Assembly: GCA_944380625.1 (NCBI GenBank)
Contig: CALWIE010000091.1
Span: 1-8,113, forward strand
Source of the DNA: an uncultured Clostridia bacterium
GTDB lineage: Bacteria > Bacillota_A > Clostridia > Oscillospirales > Acutalibacteraceae
Direction: 5' to 3'
Length of the DNA stretch: 8,113 bases
The stretch's first letter is position 1; every line of letters begins with the position of its first letter. The position numbers and the translations under genes were made by a program. Below are positions 1-5,882 of this stretch, piece by piece. The notes under the pieces were generated by a model. It saw only the letters and a program-made list of their open reading frames with translations. It was not told the DNA's origin and did no database searches.

Positions 1-152
1 AGCCGTGCAGGGTCCGTCTCCCCCAGGAAGGCCAGGGTCAGGTGCAGGCTCTCCCGGCGGGGGAGGCAGGCCGGCCCGGGCAGCCCCTTTTGGAACCGCT
101 CCATCTCCTCCAGGGCCTGGGGCGGGAGGGGCAGGGCGAAAAACAGGCGCAT
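1..152 (-). CDS. thpR: RNA 2',3'-cyclic phosphodiesterase (2H family), N-terminal part
   Basis: Only the first 50 codons lie in the window; the gene continues beyond the left edge. The protein begins MRLFFALPLPPQ and contains HLTLAFLGE at residues 37-45. This is the first HxTx motif (His37, Thr39) of the 2H phosphoesterase fold, in the HxTxxFLG form typical of ThpR/LigT. Family members hydrolyse 2',3'-cyclic phosphates on RNA ends, and some ligate tRNA halves in vitro. The second HxTx motif must lie outside the window. The ATG overlaps the TGA of the upstream Spx/ArsC-like gene (TGATG), and no good Shine-Dalgarno sits close to it, so translation is probably coupled to that gene. Family assignment is secure from the N-terminus; full length and intactness cannot be judged. 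Confidence 0.88.
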   Translation of the reverse strand, partial: MRLFFALPLPPQALEEMERFQKGLPGPACLPRRESLHLTLAFLGETDPAR

Positions 153-502
153 CACAGCAGGGCCGCCGCCCACTCCGCCTCCTTAAAGCCCACCAGGACG
201 CGGCCCTCCCCCACCAGCAGGGGTCGCTTGACCAACATGCCGTCGGTGGCGAGAAGGGCCAGTTGCTCCTCCTCTGTCAGGGAGGGGAGCTTTTCCTTAA
301 GCTGCAGGGCCCGGTACTGCTGGCCGCTGGTGTTGAAAAAACGTTTCAGGGGCAGGCCGCTCTGGCTGTGCCAGAGCCGCAGCTCCTCCAAGGTGGGCCG
401 GGAGGCCTTGATGTCCCGGGCCTGGTAGGGGATGCCCTGGGCGTCCAGCCAGGCCTGGGCTTTTTTGCAGGTGGAGCACTGGGGATAGCAGACAAAGAGC
501 AT
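152..502 (-). CDS. Spx/ArsC-family thioredoxin-fold protein (arsenate reductase-like)
   Basis: This 116-residue protein matches the usual length of the ArsC/Spx/YffB family. The N-terminus MLFVCYPQCSTCKKAQ carries a CxxC redox motif at Cys9 and Cys12, with an extra Cys5. It is followed by family blocks: RDIKASRPTLEEL (29-41), the RFFNTSGQQYR stretch (54-64), GMLVKRPLLV (88-97, with the conserved Lys92-Arg93-Pro94) and a closing VGFKEAEW. Members are either glutathione- or thioredoxin-linked reductases or Spx-type RNA-polymerase-binding regulators. The CxxC favours a disulfide switch, but sequence alone does not separate these roles, and no arsenic-resistance neighbours are present, so I do not call it arsC. 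The start is the ATG at 500-502, with AGAAGG about 8 bases upstream. It lies 24 bases after the Fic gene and overlaps thpR by one base, so it is probably the middle gene of one transcript. Confidence 0.87.
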   Translation of the reverse strand: MLFVCYPQCSTCKKAQAWLDAQGIPYQARDIKASRPTLEELRLWHSQSGLPLKRFFNTSGQQYRALQLKEKLPSLTEEEQLALLATDGMLVKRPLLVGEGRVLVGFKEAEWAAALL

Positions 503-526
503 GGTGAAAACCTTCTTTCCGTTTTT

Positions 527-1213
527 TTACAGTTTCCAGGTCTTTTCCAGCTGTTCCTGGAAAAAGGCCCCCAGGGGCCGGCAGTCCCCGGACTGGTCAA
601 AGGCGGCGAGGCACTGGAAGTAGCGGTCCCGGTCCCGGGCGAAAATGATCAGGGGCGGGTGGCCCCGGGCCATCAGGAAAAAGTTTGCCAGCACCCGGCC
701 GGTGGACTCGTTCCCTGTGGGGAAGGGGCGTATGTTCTCAAAGCGGGCGTGGAGGTAGGCGGCGGCCTGCAGGGGCTCCGGGCCGCAATAGCCCCCCACG
801 GTCTCCAGTAGCTGGTTCAGATCCCGGGCCGCCTCCTGGGCGGGAGCCCCCGCCCTGCTGTGCTGGGTGACAGAATCCTGCTGCCTTGCGGCCCCGCTGT
901 CAAGGGCCCGGTGGATCCCCAGCACCAGGGAGGCGTCCAGGTCGTCCCGGGCCAGGACCCGCTCCCTCAAAAAGCTGTAGCACGCCTTTTGGCAGCGGAG
1001 CTGGGACAGGGCCTGGGGGTCCCCGGAAAGCCGGGAGGCTTCCCCGCCGCGAAACACCTCCCGGGCGGCCTCCAGGGGCAGGTCCCACCCCTCCAGCAGG
1101 CAGGACTCCCGGGCGAAGCGGGGGTTGAAGTCCTCCAGCAGGCAGTCCAGGTCCTTGGGGCAGCGCAGCTGGCGGGATTGCCAGCGGTCCAAAATGGAGA
1201 AGTAGCCGCTCAA
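527..1213 (-). CDS. Fic-domain protein with degenerate catalytic motif
   Basis: The protein is 228 residues from the chosen TTG start. The C-terminal half is a Fic fold: YLHARFENIRPF (153-164) runs into PTGNESTGR (165-173), then a hydrophobic helix VLANFFLMARGHPPLIIF, ending QLEKTWKL. Canonical Fic enzymes have HPFx(D/E)GNGRxxR and transfer AMP or another nucleotide part to protein hydroxyls. Here the catalytic His is Arg162, the acidic residue is Thr166, and the GR of GNGR is Glu169-Ser170; Phe164, Gly167-Asn168 and the last Arg173 remain. Upstream, SCLLEG (Ser37, Glu41, Gly42) matches the [S/T]xxxE[G/N] inhibitory-helix motif of class II Fic proteins. Start choice: the TTG at 1211-1213 has AAAGGGGGGA at 6-base spacing, whereas the in-frame ATG at 1232-1234 (7 residues more) has no ribosome site. 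The upstream open frame to 1375 crosses the promoter. First gene of a minus-strand operon. The fold call is firm; activity is doubtful. Confidence 0.86.
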   Translation of the reverse strand: MSGYFSILDRWQSRQLRCPKDLDCLLEDFNPRFARESCLLEGWDLPLEAAREVFRGGEASRLSGDPQALSQLRCQKACYSFLRERVLARDDLDASLVLGIHRALDSGAARQQDSVTQHSRAGAPAQEAARDLNQLLETVGGYCGPEPLQAAAYLHARFENIRPFPTGNESTGRVLANFFLMARGHPPLIIFARDRDRYFQCLAAFDQSGDCRPLGAFFQEQLEKTWKL

Positions 1214-1219
1214 TCGGGG

Positions 1220-1229
1220 TCCCCCCTTT
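1220..1229 (-). promoter_or_regulatory. Shine-Dalgarno site deciding the Fic-gene start
   Basis: On the minus strand the purine run AAAGGGGGGA is followed after 6 bases by TTG (1211-1213). The in-frame ATG at 1232-1234 is preceded only by a pyrimidine-rich stretch. This supports the TTG, though an ATG start with a very short leader cannot be excluded. Confidence 0.5.
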
Positions 1230-1255
1230 CCCATAATAGGGAAGTTATGGAAACT

Positions 1256-1284
1256 AGTATACAGGAAAAGGGGCGAATGCGCAA
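1256..1284 (-). promoter_or_regulatory. Sigma-A-type promoter for the Fic operon
   Basis: Read on the minus strand, TTGCGC (1279-1284) and TATACT (1256-1261) are separated by exactly 17 bases. Transcription would start near 1249, leaving a leader of about 35 bases before the TTG start, or about 15 before the alternative ATG. This places residues encoded upstream of 1249 outside the gene. Confidence 0.65.
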
Positions 1285-1289
1285 CCGGA

Positions 1290-1410
1290 GAAGGCCCCTT
1301 TCCCCGGTTTTTTCGCAAAAAATCCCCGGGGGACAGCAGAGAAAAAAGAGGGCCTTTTTTATGCCTCCCGCACAAGAGGGGCTCGGGGTTGTACGGCGGG
1401 CCCTTCTCCC
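1290..1410. other. Spacer between divergent promoters with short symmetric elements
   Basis: No supported gene lies here. Two A/T-tract dyads are visible. TTTTTT-CGC-AAAAAA (1308-1322) is flanked by exact direct repeats of TCCCCGG (1301-1307 and 1323-1329, 22 bases apart). AAAAAAG-AGGGC-CTTTTTT (1342-1360) has perfect 7-base arms. A TTGTAC at 1389-1394 recurs 22 bases later as the -35 box of the plus-strand promoter. These could be operator or curvature elements; nothing shows which protein, if any, binds them. Confidence 0.35.
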
Positions 1411-1439
1411 TTGTACCCAGGGGGGAAGCGTGGTATACT
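1411..1439 (+). promoter_or_regulatory. Sigma-A-type promoter for the phosphorelay operon
   Basis: TTGTAC (1411-1416), a 17-base spacer and TATACT (1434-1439) form a good promoter, with TG one base before the -10 box (extended -10). Transcription would start near 1446, about 43 bases before the HD-GYP gene. This excludes the in-frame upstream ATG at 1411 as a start, because it lies in the -35 region. Confidence 0.7.
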
Positions 1440-1488
1440 ATCGGTAGAAAAACTGCACCGGCCCCTGGCCTTGGAGAAGGAGGGCTCT

Positions 1489-2577
1489 ATGGAAGAAAAA
1501 AGGGAACGGGAAAAAGAAGGCGCCCTGCTCATTGTGGACGACGACGAGCTGAACCGGGCGGTCCTGCGGAATATTTTCGAGCCCTACTACCCCATTTGGG
1601 AGGCCGGGGATGGCCTGCAGGGCTTGGAGGCCGTGCTGGAGGGCCAGGGGCAGCTGTGCGCGGTGCTGCTGGACGTGGTCATGCCGGGGATGGACGGCAT
1701 TCAGGTGCTGAGGGAGCTGGCCCGGCGGGACATCCCCCGGAGGCTGCCGGTGTTCCTCATCACGGCGGAGGCCACTGGGGCCGTCACGGCGGAGGCCTAC
1801 CAGCTGGGGGTGATGGACGTGATCCAAAAGCCCATCGAGCCCTTTGTGGTGCTGCGGCGGGTCCAGTCGGTTATCGAGCTCTACCAGGCCCGGGAGCGCC
1901 TGCGGGGAGTGGTGAAGACCCAGGAGGCCGAGCTGCTCCAGTCCGCCCAGCGGATCATCCGCCTCAACCAGGGGATGATCGAGGCCCTGGCGGCGGCCAT
2001 TGAGTTCCGCAGCGAGGAGTCCGGCGGCCACGTGCGCCGCATCCACGACATCACCTGGCTGCTCCTGTCCCGCACGGAGATGGGGGAGGGCCTCTCCCCC
2101 CAGGAGATCGACCAGGTGGCCTTGGCGTCCATCACCCACGACGTGGGGAAGATCGCCGTGCCGGACACCATTTTGAATAAGCCCGGCCCCCTGACCCCCG
2201 AGGAGTTTGCGGTCATGAAGACCCACACGGTCCAGGGGGCGCGCCTGCTGGGCCGGGTGCCCCAGCTGCGGGAGCAGGGCTTTTACCCCTACGCCTGGGA
2301 CATCGCCCGCCACCACCACGAGCGGTGGGACGGCGGGGGCTATCCCGACGGACTCAAGGGGGAGGAGATCACCCCCTGGGCCCAGGTGGTGAGCCTGGCG
2401 GACGTGTACGACGCCCTGCGCTGCAAGCGGGTGTACAAGGAGGCCCTTCCCCGGGAGAAGGTGCTCTCCATGATCCAAGAGGGGGCCTGCGGCGCCTTCA
2501 ACCCCCGGCTGCTGCGGGGCTTTCTGAAGGTGGAAGAGGAGCTCTCCCGGCTGTATGACGGACCGAAAGGCGGGTAA
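1489..2577 (+). CDS. Response regulator with HD-GYP cyclic-di-GMP phosphodiesterase output
   Basis: The protein has 362 residues. The N-terminal receiver domain (about 12-130) has acidic residues Asp17-Asp19, phospho-acceptor Asp62 in LLDVVMPGMDG, Thr92 and Lys114 in QKPIEP. A helical linker (about 131-165) joins it to an HD-GYP domain (about 165-355). This domain retains ESGGH (Glu177, His181), HD (His217-Asp218) in THDVGKIAVPD, His246, the HHHERWDGGGYPDG signature (His276-His277, Gly284-Tyr285-Pro286) and Asp305. These correspond to the metal ligands of HD-GYP enzymes, which hydrolyse cyclic-di-GMP, so the domain is predicted to be active, with phosphorylation of Asp62 controlling it. The start ATG at 1489 has AAGGAGG 6 bases upstream. 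First gene of a three-gene operon; the following Hpt and hybrid-kinase genes make it the likely terminal acceptor of the relay. It lacks a GGDEF domain. Confidence 0.93.
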   Translation: MEEKREREKEGALLIVDDDELNRAVLRNIFEPYYPIWEAGDGLQGLEAVLEGQGQLCAVLLDVVMPGMDGIQVLRELARRDIPRRLPVFLITAEATGAVTAEAYQLGVMDVIQKPIEPFVVLRRVQSVIELYQARERLRGVVKTQEAELLQSAQRIIRLNQGMIEALAAAIEFRSEESGGHVRRIHDITWLLLSRTEMGEGLSPQEIDQVALASITHDVGKIAVPDTILNKPGPLTPEEFAVMKTHTVQGARLLGRVPQLREQGFYPYAWDIARHHHERWDGGGYPDGLKGEEITPWAQVVSLADVYDALRCKRVYKEALPREKVLSMIQEGACGAFNPRLLRGFLKVEEELSRLYDGPKGG

Positions 2578-2581
2578 AACC

Positions 2582-2947
2582 ATGGAACAAAGGTATAGGG
2601 AGCGGCTTTTGGCCGCCGGGATCGACGTGGAAGGGGCCCTGGGGCGCTTTATGGGCAACGAGGCCCTCTTAGAGCGCTTTCTGAGGAAGTTTCCCCAAGA
2701 TGAAAACTACAGCCGGCTCAGGGAAGCGGTGGAGGCCGGGGACCGGGAGGGGGCGCTGAGGGCCGCCCACACTTTGAAAGGGGTGTGCGGCAACCTGTCC
2801 ATGACGGCGCTGTTCGCCCTGCTGGCCCGGCAGGTGGAGCTCTTCCGGGCCGGGGAGTGGGAGCAGGCCTGCGCCCTGCTGGAGGAGATCGCCCCGGCGT
2901 ACCAGGCTGTGGCGGAGGCGGTCTGCCCGCCGGAAGGCCGTGGGTAA
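2582..2947 (+). CDS. Stand-alone histidine phosphotransfer (Hpt) protein
   Basis: This 121-residue helical protein consists of one Hpt domain. The phospho-accepting histidine is His63 in AAHTLKGVCGNL (61-72), the AHxLKG signature of the family. The N-terminal region GALGRFMGNEALLERFLRKF (18-37) is the usual first Hpt helix pair. Hpt proteins carry phosphate from the receiver of a hybrid kinase to the receiver of a response regulator; both partners are its immediate neighbours. The ATG at 2582 is preferred because AAGGCGGG lies about 7 bases upstream. An in-frame ATG at 2555 would overlap the HD-GYP gene by 23 bases and has a poorly spaced ribosome site. The 3' end overlaps the kinase gene by 8 bases, indicating coupled translation. 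No catalytic ATPase domain is present. Confidence 0.92.
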   Translation: MEQRYRERLLAAGIDVEGALGRFMGNEALLERFLRKFPQDENYSRLREAVEAGDREGALRAAHTLKGVCGNLSMTALFALLARQVELFRAGEWEQACALLEEIAPAYQAVAEAVCPPEGRG

Positions 2948-5453
2948 GGGGCGGGCGTCCCGTTGGCGGCAGGTCCTGTGGGACATGCGCCTGACCCTGC
3001 TGGCCTTTGCGGTGGTGGTGGCCCTGGGGGTGTGCGGCACCCTGCTGGTGCGGGTCACCCTGCTGAAGAACGCCTACGACACCGGCAAGGCCCTCTCCCA
3101 CAGCTGCGCCGCCGAGGAGAGCAACAACATCGTCACCTACGAGACGCTGCTCACCTTCGGCGGAGCCATGATCGACCGGCGGGCCCAAGAGGGCTCCACC
3201 GGGCCGGAGCTGGAGAGCTGGCTGCAGATCTACTTCCAGCGGGTGGACCAGGTGCTGGGCGGCGGGGTGGTGGACCCCTACGCCGTGCTGGACGGGAAGA
3301 TCGTGGCGGCCCACCCCTGGGAAGGGGACGCCGTTTACGACGTGGGCGCCTCTCCCTGGTACCGGCCGGCGGTGGAGGCCGGGGGCCAGGTGGTGTTCAC
3401 CGACGTGTACACCGGCGCGGTCTCCGGGGGGCCTGTGATCACGGCAGCCCTGTACTGCCCCCGCAGCGGGGCGGTGATCGCCTTCGACATCCTCCCGGAG
3501 CACTTCGAGTTCGAGGGGGTGGAGCTGGGGGAGGGGGGCTCCTTCTACCTGTGCGACGGGAAGGGCACCCCCATCTTTTACGACACGGACCTGGACCTTT
3601 CCCGGCAGGAGATCCAGAGCTATCTGGCCCAGGTCATCGCCCGGGTGGACAGCGGGGAGTTCGACCGGTACGACGCCCGCCTCTCGGACTATGACGGGGG
3701 CAGCCGGGCGGTGTATTACACCCGCATGGAAAACGGCTGGTACGCCATTGTCACCGTGCCCTTTTCTCGGATTTTAGGGGACCTAAACGGCTTTTTGGCC
3801 CTGTTCGCCCTGGTCATCGGCCTCTCCTTTGTGGTGCTGGTGGTGATGGCCTGGAGGGACCGGGGCCTGAAGTCCCAGGTGGAGCGGGCCAGCGAGACAG
3901 TCCGGGCCCTGGGCAACAGCTACTATGCCCTGTACCGGGTGAATTTTGAGGACGAGACCTACGAGATGATCAAGGGCTCGGAGTACGTGAGCAGCCACAT
4001 CCCCCAAAAGGGGCCCTATGCCCAGTTGATGCAGGTGGCCCTGGAGGTGATGGAGCCCGAAGTGGCGGAGGACTACGCCCAGAGTTTCTCCTGCGAAAAC
4101 ATCCGCCGCCTGGTGCGCCAGGACGTGCGGGACTTCGGCGGCGACTTTTTGCGCCGCTTCGGGGAGGAGTACCGGTGGGTCAGCGTCCGGGTGCTCTTCG
4201 ACGCCTCCCTCTCCCCCCAGGAGGCGGTCCTCTCCTTCCGGGAGGTGGAAGAGGAAAAGCGCCGGCAGCTTCAGGAGCGCCGGCTGCTGGAGGAATCCTT
4301 GCGGCTGGCCCGGCAGAACGAGGCCTCCAAGCAGACCTTTTTCAGCAGCATGTCCCACGACATGCGCACGCCCCTCAACACCATTTTAGGCCTTGCGGAG
4401 CTGGCCGGGCAGCACCTGGACGACCCCGGGCGCACCGGGGAGAGCCTGGAGAAGATCCGCTCCGCGGGCCAGTACCTGCTGGGGCTCATCAACGACATTC
4501 TGGACATGTCCCGGATGGAGCAGGGCAAGCTCACCCTGGACAACCGCCAGTTCGACCTGCGCCAGTGCGTGGACGAGTGCCTGGAGAACTTCCGCCTTCA
4601 GGCCCGCCGGGAGGAAAAGTCCCTGGAAAACAGCTTCCAGGGGAAGGACACCCTGCTTTTGGGGGACGCCTTCCGGGTCCAGCAGATTTTGAACAACCTG
4701 CTCTCCAACGCCCTGAAGTTCACGCCCCAGGGGGGGCGGGTGTCCCTGTCCGTAGCCCAGGAGGGGGCGGGGGAGTTTTGCAAATACCGGTTCACCGTGG
4801 CGGACACGGGCATCGGCATGTCCCCGGAGTTTTTAAAGCGCCTCTACGAGCCCTACGCCCGGGAGCTTCGCTTTAGCGCCCAGGTGGCTGCGGGCACCGG
4901 CCTGGGCATGGCCATCACCAAGAACCTGGTCTCCCAGATGGAAGGGGAGATCCAGGTGGAGAGCCAGCCGGGAAAGGGCACCGTGTTCACGGTGCTGCTG
5001 CCCTTTGCCCCGGCCCAGATCCAGCCCGCCCCGGCCCAGGAGGAGGCCCCCTTCTCCCTGGAGGGGCTGCGGCTGCTGCTGGCGGAGGACAACGAGCTGA
5101 ACCGGGAGATCGCCACAGAGCTGTTGCAGGCCCAGGGGGTGCAGGTCCTGGGGGCCCAAAACGGCCGGGAGGCCCTGGAGCGCTTCCAGGAGAGCGAACC
5201 CTTCTCCCTGGACGCCATCCTCATGGACATGCAGATGCCGGAGATGGACGGCTGCCAGGCGGCCCGGGCCATCCGGGCCCTGGACCGGCCCGACGCGGCC
5301 AGCATCCCCATTGTGGCGGTGACGGCCAACGCCTTCTCCGAGGACGTGGCCGCCACGGCCGCCGCCGGCATGAACGCCCACATCTCCAAGCCCATCGATT
5401 ACGGCCTGCTGGCCCGGGTGCTGCAAAGGCTCTGCGCCGGGAGGGAAAAGTGA
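2940..5453 (+). CDS. Membrane hybrid sensor histidine kinase (dCache-PAS-like-HisKA-HATPase-REC)
   Basis: The protein has 837 residues from the GTG. Transmembrane segment 1 is about 17-39. An extracytoplasmic region (about 40-275) resembles a double Cache domain, with [20 protein letters not shown] at 138-157. Transmembrane segment 2 is about 282-304. A PAS-like region (about 325-435) and a coiled coil (about 436-465) precede HisKA, whose phospho-accepting His473 lies in [11 protein letters not shown]. The HATPase domain shows [10 protein letters not shown] (N box), ADTGIGM (G1) and [10 protein letters not shown] (G2). A receiver domain (about 708-832) has Glu715-Asp716, acceptor Asp763 in [11 protein letters not shown], Thr795 and Lys817. 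It should autophosphorylate on His473, pass phosphate to Asp763, then to the Hpt protein. The GTG overlaps the Hpt gene by 8 bases, with GGAAGG close upstream; an ATG at 2985 is an alternative start that still keeps the first membrane segment. Last gene of the operon. Confidence 0.93.
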   Translation: MGKGRASRWRQVLWDMRLTLLAFAVVVALGVCGTLLVRVTLLKNAYDTGKALSHSCAAEESNNIVTYETLLTFGGAMIDRRAQEGSTGPELESWLQIYFQRVDQVLGGGVVDPYAVLDGKIVAAHPWEGDAVYDVGASPWYRPAVEAGGQVVFTDVYTGAVSGGPVITAALYCPRSGAVIAFDILPEHFEFEGVELGEGGSFYLCDGKGTPIFYDTDLDLSRQEIQSYLAQVIARVDSGEFDRYDARLSDYDGGSRAVYYTRMENGWYAIVTVPFSRILGDLNGFLALFALVIGLSFVVLVVMAWRDRGLKSQVERASETVRALGNSYYALYRVNFEDETYEMIKGSEYVSSHIPQKGPYAQLMQVALEVMEPEVAEDYAQSFSCENIRRLVRQDVRDFGGDFLRRFGEEYRWVSVRVLFDASLSPQEAVLSFREVEEEKRRQLQERRLLEESLRLARQNEASKQTFFSSMSHDMRTPLNTILGLAELAGQHLDDPGRTGESLEKIRSAGQYLLGLINDILDMSRMEQGKLTLDNRQFDLRQCVDECLENFRLQARREEKSLENSFQGKDTLLLGDAFRVQQILNNLLSNALKFTPQGGRVSLSVAQEGAGEFCKYRFTVADTGIGMSPEFLKRLYEPYARELRFSAQVAAGTGLGMAITKNLVSQMEGEIQVESQPGKGTVFTVLLPFAPAQIQPAPAQEEAPFSLEGLRLLLAEDNELNREIATELLQAQGVQVLGAQNGREALERFQESEPFSLDAILMDMQMPEMDGCQAARAIRALDRPDAASIPIVAVTANAFSEDVAATAAAGMNAHISKPIDYGLLARVLQRLCAGREK

Positions 5454-5462
5454 ACGCCCCGC

Positions 5463-5492
5463 AAAAAGGGAGTGCGCAAGCACTCCCTTTTT
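5463..5492. terminator. Bidirectional intrinsic terminator between convergent operons
   Basis: GGGAGTGC (5468-5475) and GCACTCCC (5480-5487) form a perfect 8-bp stem closed by a GCAA (GNRA-type) loop. AAAAA (5463-5467) and TTTTT (5488-5492) flank it, giving a U-run on either strand. It lies 9 bases after the kinase stop and directly abuts the stop codon of the minus-strand DUF5655 gene, so it can end both transcripts. Confidence 0.93.
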
Positions 5493-5873
5493 CTACCTTT
5501 TAGCGGCGGCAAAAGCGGCTGCTTCCTCCAGCCAGTCCAGCAGCTCCCCGTCGATGTCCCCGGGGCTTCCCACCACCACGTGGTGGGTCCAGCGGCCGGG
5601 GTAGGGTTCGGTCTTGGCGGCGGCCCGGGGGCTCTCCAGGGGATAGCCCAGCCCGAAGGTCACCGTCAGGTAGGGGGTGGGCATATCCGCTTTCCTCCTG
5701 GGCCGCAGCAGAGAGGCGCAGCCGAACTGGCGCCTCAGGTAAAAGCTTATCTGGGTCTTCCCGGCTCTTGTCTCCAGGCCGGGCACCCTCTGGCGGAGCC
5801 GCTCTATCAGGATCTGGTAGAGCCGGAACGCGCCGGGGGATTTTTCAAACAGGGCAAGGGCCTCCAGCTCCAT
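5493..5873 (-). CDS. DUF5655-like protein of unknown function
   Basis: This 126-residue soluble protein has no signal peptide or membrane segment. It resembles the DUF5655 family: a helical start ending LYQILIERLRQRVPG (18-32), then KTQISFYLRRQFGCASL (39-55), PYLTVTFGLGYPLESPR (67-83), EPYPGRWTHHVVV (89-101) and a C-terminal acidic helix. The basic and aromatic block around Arg94-His98 is its most striking conserved-looking patch. I know no established biochemical role for this family and assign none. The ATG at 5871-5873 has GAGG about 7 bases upstream, partly formed by the upstream gene's stop region. The gap to that gene is 9 bases, so it is the last gene of the dtd-acyltransferase operon. 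The family call is from memory of the pattern. Confidence 0.8.
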   Translation of the reverse strand: MELEALALFEKSPGAFRLYQILIERLRQRVPGLETRAGKTQISFYLRRQFGCASLLRPRRKADMPTPYLTVTFGLGYPLESPRAAAKTEPYPGRWTHHVVVGSPGDIDGELLDWLEEAAAFAAAKR

Positions 5874-5882
5874 GGGGGCGCC

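Noticed and set aside
5..811. A 268-codon plus-strand open frame over thpR, the Spx-like gene and part of the Fic gene
   Set aside because: It crosses three well-supported minus-strand genes, and its Gly/Pro/Ala-rich product is typical of antisense frames in GC-rich DNA.
1342..1360. A/T-armed hairpin AAAAAAG-AGGGC-CTTTTTT as a terminator
   Set aside because: It lies between divergent promoters with no gene ending towards it, and the stem has only one G-C pair, so it is better left as an unassigned dyad.
1214..1375. N-terminal extension of the Fic reading frame (54 more codons)
   Set aside because: It spans the -10 and -35 boxes and the likely transcription start, has no ribosome site at its first ATG, and its residues look non-coding. 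Only the ATG at 1232-1234 remains a fair alternative.
860..1447. A 195-codon plus-strand open frame opposite the Fic gene and running through both divergent promoters
   Set aside because: It has no family resemblance and overlaps two promoters and a recognisable gene on the other strand.
1411..1488. N-terminal extension of the HD-GYP regulator from an ATG at 1411
   Set aside because: It would start inside the -35 box. The ATG at 1489 has a near-perfect ribosome site, and the receiver domain begins shortly after it.
1438..2658. A 406-codon open frame on the minus strand, opposite the HD-GYP gene
   Set aside because: It mirrors a gene whose wobble positions are nearly all G or C, which removes stops from the antisense frames. 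The product is low-complexity, rich in Leu, Gly, Gln and His, and matches no family.
2718..3503. A 261-codon minus-strand open frame opposite the Hpt and kinase genes
   Set aside because: It is an antisense shadow of two genes with clear domain motifs.
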